Source: Planctomycetales bacterium | GTDB taxonomy: Bacteria > Planctomycetota > Planctomycetia > Planctomycetales > Planctomycetaceae | NCBI GenBank assembly: GCA_020050375.1 | Contig: JAGVKR010000828.1 | Location: 1 to 5,837 of the forward strand | Length of the DNA: 5,837 nucleotides | Direction of reading: 5' to 3' | Shown here: positions 4,501 through 5,837 of the stretch, piece by piece | Layout of the letters: every line of letters begins with the position of its first letter | How positions within the stretch are numbered: position 1 is the stretch's first letter | Notes under the pieces: model-generated | Seen by the model: the letters and a program-made list of their open reading frames with translations, nothing else | The model's database searches: none | What the model was told of the DNA's origin: nothing | Program-made: the position numbers and the translations under genes

Positions 4501-5285
4501 GCGCGGATTCTCCAACGGTCGACATCCTCCTCGAAGATGGCCCGCTGCTGGCCGTCAACAAACCGGCTGGCCTGCTGACGCTCGGCGCAATTCCCGGCGT
4601 TCCCACGCTCGAGCGCGAGGTCAAGGCGTGGCTCAAGGCGCGGTTCGATAAGCCGGGCAATGTCTATCTCGGAATTCCACACCGGCTCGATCGGCCCGTC
4701 TCCGGCGTCGTCGTGTTTGCGCGCAACTCGAAGACGGCGGCGCGTCTCGCCGAACAGTTTCGCGAACGGCAGGTGCGAAAAGTGTATTGGGCACTCGTCG
4801 AGGGAACCCCCAAACCGCCCGAAGGAGAACTGGTTGACTGGCTCCTCAAAGCGCCCGACGAAGCCCGCGTAGACGTTGTGCCGCCGGAAACACCCGGCGC
4901 TCGCGAAGCCCGCCTGAAATACCGCACGCTGAGCCCAACACCGGTCTCAGAGAACGAATCGAACGCCCCCTCTGTCACTCCCCACTCCGCATTCCGCACT
5001 CCGCACTCCCCAACCTGGCTCGAAATCGAGCTCCTCACCGGCCGCATGCACCAGATCCGCGTGCAACTGGCCAGCCGAGGATGGCCGGTCGTCGGCGATG
5101 TGCAATATGGGGCGACGACGCCGTTTGTGGTCGATGGCTCCACTGAACCGCGCGACACCCCGATCGCACTCCACGCCCGCAGCCTGACGCTGCGCCACCC
5201 GATTCGCTACGACGAAGTGACCATCACAGCGCCGGTGCCGGCGACTTGGGAGCGATTCGGACTGCCGATGCGCCACGACAAGTGA
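4497..5285 (+). CDS. RluA-family pseudouridine synthase
   Basis: This 262-residue cytosolic enzyme converts uridine to pseudouridine in rRNA or tRNA and belongs to the RluA/RluC/RluD family. The family motifs are present in order: VNKPAGLLT (20-28), PHRLD65RPVSG with the catalytic Asp65, the ARLAEQFRERQVRKVYWALVEG block (82-103), and ELLTGRMHQIRVQLASRGWPVVGDVQYG (178-205). There is no N-terminal S4 RNA-binding domain, as in RluA itself, so the target site cannot be assigned. The ATG overlaps the hepT stop by 4 bp and has only a weak Shine-Dalgarno, suggesting translation by reinitiation after hepT. Odd: residues about 148-172 form a low-complexity Ser/Pro/His insert encoded by a heptanucleotide repeat. 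No clear terminator follows. Confidence 0.93.
   Translation: MSADSPTVDILLEDGPLLAVNKPAGLLTLGAIPGVPTLEREVKAWLKARFDKPGNVYLGIPHRLDRPVSGVVVFARNSKTAARLAEQFRERQVRKVYWALVEGTPKPPEGELVDWLLKAPDEARVDVVPPETPGAREARLKYRTLSPTPVSENESNAPSVTPHSAFRTPHSPTWLEIELLTGRMHQIRVQLASRGWPVVGDVQYGATTPFVVDGSTEPRDTPIALHARSLTLRHPIRYDEVTITAPVPATWERFGLPMRHDK
4977..5011. repeat. Heptanucleotide tandem repeat inside the pseudouridine synthase gene
   Basis: Five contiguous 7-base units (starting 4977, 4984, 4991, 4998 and 5005) read ACTCCSC or ATTCCGC. Because 7 is not a multiple of 3, each unit is read in a different frame from the last. The array of 35 bases is nevertheless kept open and encodes SVTPHSAFRTPHSP (about residues 159-172) in a loop between conserved blocks. 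The unit differs from the intergenic CTCAAGY array but has the same period. Confidence 0.8.
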
Positions 5286-5347
5286 TGCGCCCTTGGGTGT
5301 CGGTCAATCGTGCTCCCGCCAGCGTTTTTCTATTTTCGAGCTTTGAC

Positions 5348-5438
5348 TTTCCTTAGACATTTGTCTCTCGAGCTTCATCCTTCACGGACACGGTACGCCC
5401 CTTCACGGGAATGTCCGAAAATCAAATGACTAAGGAAA
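5348..5438. repeat. Nested inverted repeat, 15/16 outer arms
   Basis: TTTCCTTAGACATTTG (5348-5363) and CAAATGACTAAGGAAA (5423-5438) are reverse complements apart from one central base. Inside the 59-base interval a second pair, CGGACA (5385-5390) and TGTCCG (5412-5417), nests symmetrically. Just outside, TTTGACTTT (5342-5350) has a partner AAAGTCAAA (5450-5458) displaced by the heptad array. The arms look like a long hairpin that has been interrupted. It may act as a bidirectional terminator or be a remnant of a small mobile element. Confidence 0.65.
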
Positions 5439-5459
5439 CACAAAATTCAAAAGTCAAAA
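5439..5459. repeat. Short heptanucleotide repeat, consensus NTCAAAA
   Basis: Three contiguous 7-base units are present: CACAAAA, TTCAAAA and GTCAAAA. The array is short and AT-rich, so chance is possible. Its period matches the two other heptad arrays in this window. Confidence 0.5.
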
Positions 5460-5493
5460 GGGGGCGTGGGCGCTTCGCCGAACCGGCAACGAT

Positions 5494-5837
5494 TTACACG
5501 GTTGGCTGCTTTGCCGAATCAAGATAAATGAAGCTCTTCCCCAGCCGGCCGCCGTAATTGCCGGCGGAGATTTTCACGAGGCCGGGGGTCTCGACCGACG
5601 CGGCAATCGCCGCCTGCGTCGCGCGGATGATCGACGGGAGGTCGCGGCCGTTGATGATGATCTCCATGATCGAGCCGACTCCCTCGGGCACTCCTGACTC
5701 GGCTCCCAGTTTTTCGCGAAGCGTCGGACAGAATTTTTCATACGTGCTGGCGATTGAAAACTTGTAGCGGCTTCCCGCCTTGGAGCCGCTGGCGGCGATT
5801 CCGCCGGGGAAGGGGGTGATCACTCCCTGCACCCGGG
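5494..5837 (-). CDS. fhcD: Formylmethanofuran:tetrahydromethanopterin formyltransferase, C-terminal part
   Basis: This enzyme moves a formyl group between methanofuran (or its bacterial analogue) and tetrahydromethanopterin. In bacteria it works in the formyltransferase/hydrolase complex that converts formyl-H4MPT to formate during formaldehyde oxidation; in methanogens it is called Ftr. The window shows only the last ~114 codons of a protein usually near 300 residues; the start lies beyond the right edge. Recognised segments are GVITPFPGGIAASGSKAGS, YKFSIASTYEKFCPTLR, INGRDLPSIIRAT, and the C-terminal KISAGNYGGRLGKSF. An internal GTG at 5832 is not the start, since the frame stays open to the edge with family-like sequence. 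It converges with the pseudouridine synthase gene. Identification is firm from the conserved C-terminus. Confidence 0.93.
   Translation of the reverse strand, partial: RVQGVITPFPGGIAASGSKAGSRYKFSIASTYEKFCPTLREKLGAESGVPEGVGSIMEIIINGRDLPSIIRATQAAIAASVETPGLVKISAGNYGGRLGKSFIYLDSAKQPTV

Larger units (their letters stand above)
5286..5493. other. Convergent intergenic region, AT-richer, with nested repeats
   Basis: These 208 bases lie between the stop codons of two convergent genes and contain no gene. A weak hairpin (GCT/AGC around 5312-5323) followed by TTTTTCTATTTT at 5325-5336 is a possible terminator for the plus-strand genes. TCGAGCTT occurs twice in direct orientation (5336-5343 and 5368-5375), and TTCACGG twice (5381-5387 and 5402-5408). 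A large inverted repeat and a short heptad array are listed separately. Base composition is clearly more AT-rich than the flanking genes. Confidence 0.5.

Noticed and set aside
4977..5011. Heptad array considered as a CRISPR array
   Set aside because: The units are 7 bases and contiguous, with no spacers; this is a simple tandem repeat.
5348..5438. Inverted repeat considered as the ends of an insertion sequence
   Set aside because: Only about 59 bases lie between the arms, with no transposase and no evident target-site duplication. At most it is a miniature element remnant.

Overview
The window looks like chromosomal DNA of a planctomycete (Planctomycetota). The main reasons are a DUF1559 prepilin-like protein with an N-terminal GFTLIE methylation motif and a C-terminal H-x9-DG motif, a family greatly expanded in that phylum, and the end of a formylmethanofuran:tetrahydromethanopterin formyltransferase, a C1-transfer enzyme that planctomycetes share with methanogens and methylotrophs. 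GC-rich coding DNA and several kinds of short palindromic or 7-bp tandem repeat between and inside genes fit this. The species cannot be named from the sequence.

Layout. Positions 1-1124 (minus strand) hold the DUF1559 protein followed by the start of a small single-pass membrane protein that runs off the window. Positions 1125-1984 contain no convincing gene. They hold the control region of that minus-strand unit: a well-conserved cobalamin (B12) riboswitch at 1390-1602, a candidate promoter just upstream of it, a ~265-nt leader between riboswitch and start codon, and a hairpin whose loop presents the Shine-Dalgarno sequence. Further upstream lie a strong 17-bp hairpin and a heptanucleotide tandem repeat. 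Positions 1985-2455 (minus) encode a small three-helix membrane protein resembling DUF5658. A 406-bp divergent intergenic region full of hairpins separates it from a plus-strand cluster.

The plus-strand cluster is an inositol-monophosphatase/CysQ-type phosphatase (2862-3824), an MntA nucleotidyltransferase antitoxin (3867-4160), a HepT HEPN ribonuclease toxin (4150-4500), and an RluA-type pseudouridine synthase (4497-5285). The last three overlap end to start, so the toxin-antitoxin pair is translationally tied to an RNA-modification gene. A convergent intergenic region with a nested inverted repeat follows, then the C-terminal third of the formyltransferase on the minus strand (5494-5837, cut by the window edge).

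The most interesting signal is regulatory. A near-consensus B12 riboswitch points at a pseudopilin-like DUF1559 gene and not at a recognised B12 transport, synthesis or B12-dependent enzyme gene. The second theme is repeats: three independent heptanucleotide arrays with different units and a REP-like palindrome. One array and the palindrome sit in frame inside enzyme genes.
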